Assembly: GCA_964639955.1 (NCBI GenBank)
Contig: CAZXGJ010000002.1
Coordinates: 1 to 64,000 of the forward strand
Length of the DNA: 64,000 nt
From: IGN2 sp964639955
GTDB taxonomy: Bacteria; Bacteroidota; Ignavibacteria; Ignavibacteriales; Ignavibacteriaceae
Direction of reading: 5' to 3'
Shown: positions 62,975 through 64,000 of the stretch, piece after piece
How the letters are laid out: the number at the start of each line of letters is the position of its first letter
Numbering within the stretch: position 1 is the stretch's first letter
Program-made: the position numbers and the translations under genes
The notes under the pieces: model-generated
Databases searched by the model: none
Told to the model about the DNA's origin: nothing
The model's input: only the letters and a program-made list of their open reading frames with translations

Positions 62975-63769
62975 ATGAATGCTTTGGGAGAACTTAAAAA
63001 AACAATTCTGGAACAATATCCGCGGCTTGATGAAAATGCAGAATTTAAATTTTCCTGTCATCCCGGGGTTTCTTGTTTTAATCAGTGCTGTGCCGATGTT
63101 AATATTTTTCTAACTCCTTATGATGTGCTTAGATTAAAAAATCATCTCGGGATTGATTCACAGGAATTTTTAGATAAATATACTCAGCTTGTTGCCGACC
63201 CTAAACAACAGCTTCCGGCAGTACAGCTTTTAATGACAGAAACCGACACAAAACATTGTTATTTTGTTGAGCAGGGTAAGGGGTGTACTGTTTACGAAAA
63301 TCGCCCCTGGTCGTGCCGTATGTATCCCGTTGGGCAGGCATCACCTAAAGAAAACGGAAATGCAGATGAGAAAAAGTTTTTCTTTTTACTGCAGGAAGAT
63401 GTTTGCAAAGGATTTGAAGAAGAAAAGAAGTGGACAATTGCAGGCTGGCTGAAAGATCAGAAAGTTGACGAATTTGATACGTTTGGAGAAATGTTTAAAG
63501 AAATAACTTTTCATAATTTCTTCGAACAGGGCAAGGTACTTACTCCGCAAAAAGTGGATATGTTTTTCCTGGCCTTGTACAATCTTGACCGCTTCAGGGA
63601 TTTCATCTTCAACACAACATTCTTAAAGAGATTTGATATAGAAGAAAAAACACTAGAAAAAATTAAAACTGATGATGAAGAATTGCTAAGATTTGCTTGT
63701 CAATGGGTAAAATTTTCTCTGTTCGGAGAAAAAACAATTCAAATAAAAAGTGAACTATTAAAAAAATAA
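62975..63769 (+). CDS. YkgJ-family cysteine-cluster protein
   Basis: A 264-residue protein with the iron/zinc-chelating YkgJ (UPF0153-type) pattern: FSCHPGVSCFNQCCADVNIFLTPYD in abbreviated form (residues about 27-50), then HCYFVEQGKGCTVYENRPWSCRMYPVG. The C-terminal 130 residues are helical without a recognised domain. It ends 9 bases before qmoC, suggesting an operon and a possible role in metal-cluster assembly, though no function is established for the family. Confidence 0.82.
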   Translation: MNALGELKKTILEQYPRLDENAEFKFSCHPGVSCFNQCCADVNIFLTPYDVLRLKNHLGIDSQEFLDKYTQLVADPKQQLPAVQLLMTETDTKHCYFVEQGKGCTVYENRPWSCRMYPVGQASPKENGNADEKKFFFLLQEDVCKGFEEEKKWTIAGWLKDQKVDEFDTFGEMFKEITFHNFFEQGKVLTPQKVDMFFLALYNLDRFRDFIFNTTFLKRFDIEEKTLEKIKTDDEELLRFACQWVKFSLFGEKTIQIKSELLKK

Positions 63770-63778
63770 GGGTTTAAC

Positions 63779-64000
63779 GTGAACGAAAGAACCTTGATCC
63801 AGCCAGATGTTAAATTTATTAATTATCTAAAGAAACATGGCGGAAGTACTTTAAAAAATTGTTATCAATGTGCAACCTGCTCGGTTGTTTGTTCATTATC
63901 CCCGCGCAATAATGCATTCCCGCGCAAAGAAATGATCTCTGCCGGTTGGGGGCAAAAAGAGAAGCTGATATCGAATCCTGATGTCTGGTTGTGTCATGGA
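63779..64000 (+). CDS. qmoC: QmoC (N-terminal part, runs off the window)
   Basis: The first 74 codons of QmoC, the membrane haem b/Fe-S subunit of Qmo. It starts at GTG 63779 after AAGGG. The visible part reads LKNCYQCATCSVVCSLSP, then FPRKEMISAGWG and SNPDVWLCHG, the HdrC-like ferredoxin start of QmoC. The second cluster and membrane helices lie beyond base 64000. An isolated HdrC-type subunit cannot be excluded until the rest is seen, but the motif wording is that of QmoC. Confidence 0.85.
   Translation, partial: MNERTLIQPDVKFINYLKKHGGSTLKNCYQCATCSVVCSLSPRNNAFPRKEMISAGWGQKEKLISNPDVWLCHG

Overview
The window is AT-rich bacterial DNA. Two secreted proteins (4066-5679 and 5699-6997) end in the type IX secretion C-terminal sorting domain (QNFPNPFN / QNYPNPFN), which points to the FCB group (Bacteroidota/Chlorobi/Ignavibacteria/Kapabacteria and relatives). 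The gene style and low GC fit an Ignavibacteria- or Kapabacteria-like lineage, but I cannot fix the taxon from the sequence. The same contig carries nearly all of a dissimilatory sulfate-reduction pathway, and dsrD is present, so a sulfate or sulfite reducer is the simplest reading.

Layout. (1) 1-17000 is mostly housekeeping: DAHP synthase, a Na/Pi symporter-PhoU protein, an AI-2E-family permease, two T9SS-sorted beta-propeller proteins, an OB-fold lipoprotein, an HD-phosphohydrolase fused to a PycTM-like membrane domain, sixA-ppk1, a minus-strand riboflavin operon (ribD-ribE-ribBA-ribH) and a cysteine-desulfurase-like enzyme. (2) 17290-30842 is a plus-strand redox and signalling block: a Cys-rich MerR regulator, a DsrMK/TmcBC-like pair, a receiver protein, a sigma-54 activator, a NifX-like protein, and an Hmc-like transmembrane complex (HdrD-like, cytochrome b, four-cluster ferredoxin, and an NrfD protein fused to a six-haem cytochrome). 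Then come a receiver protein, a PAS histidine kinase that lacks a normal start codon, another receiver protein and a CGGC-domain protein. (3) 31403-35904, minus strand, is a second redox and signalling module: macro-domain protein, cytochrome b, HdrD-like protein fused to a receiver domain, and a PAS histidine kinase. Hairpin-rich non-coding spacers lie on both sides, and a transposase-derived gene follows. (4) 37661-64000, plus strand, is the sulfate-reduction supercluster: YeiH-type anion transporter, a small membrane protein, dsrAB, dsrD, dsrN, a ferritin-like gene, dsrL, dsrC, an RsbRD-like gene, dsrMKJOP, hemA, qmoAB, sat, aprBA, hppA, a zinc-ribbon gene, a YkgJ-type gene and the start of qmoC, which runs off the window.

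How it works together. Sat activates sulfate to APS, and the membrane pyrophosphatase HppA removes PPi while conserving energy. AprBA reduces APS to sulfite with electrons from Qmo. DsrAB with DsrC (activated by DsrD) reduces sulfite, and DsrMKJOP reduces the DsrC trisulfide. HemA and DsrN supply and amidate sirohaem. DsrL offers a NAD(P)H link. The Tmc/Hmc-like modules would move electrons between periplasmic cytochromes or quinone and cytoplasmic acceptors. The unusual part is how closely those modules are linked to receiver domains and to kinases whose PAS domains carry paired cysteines. This looks like a redox-sensing control layer, including one redox subunit with the receiver fused on.
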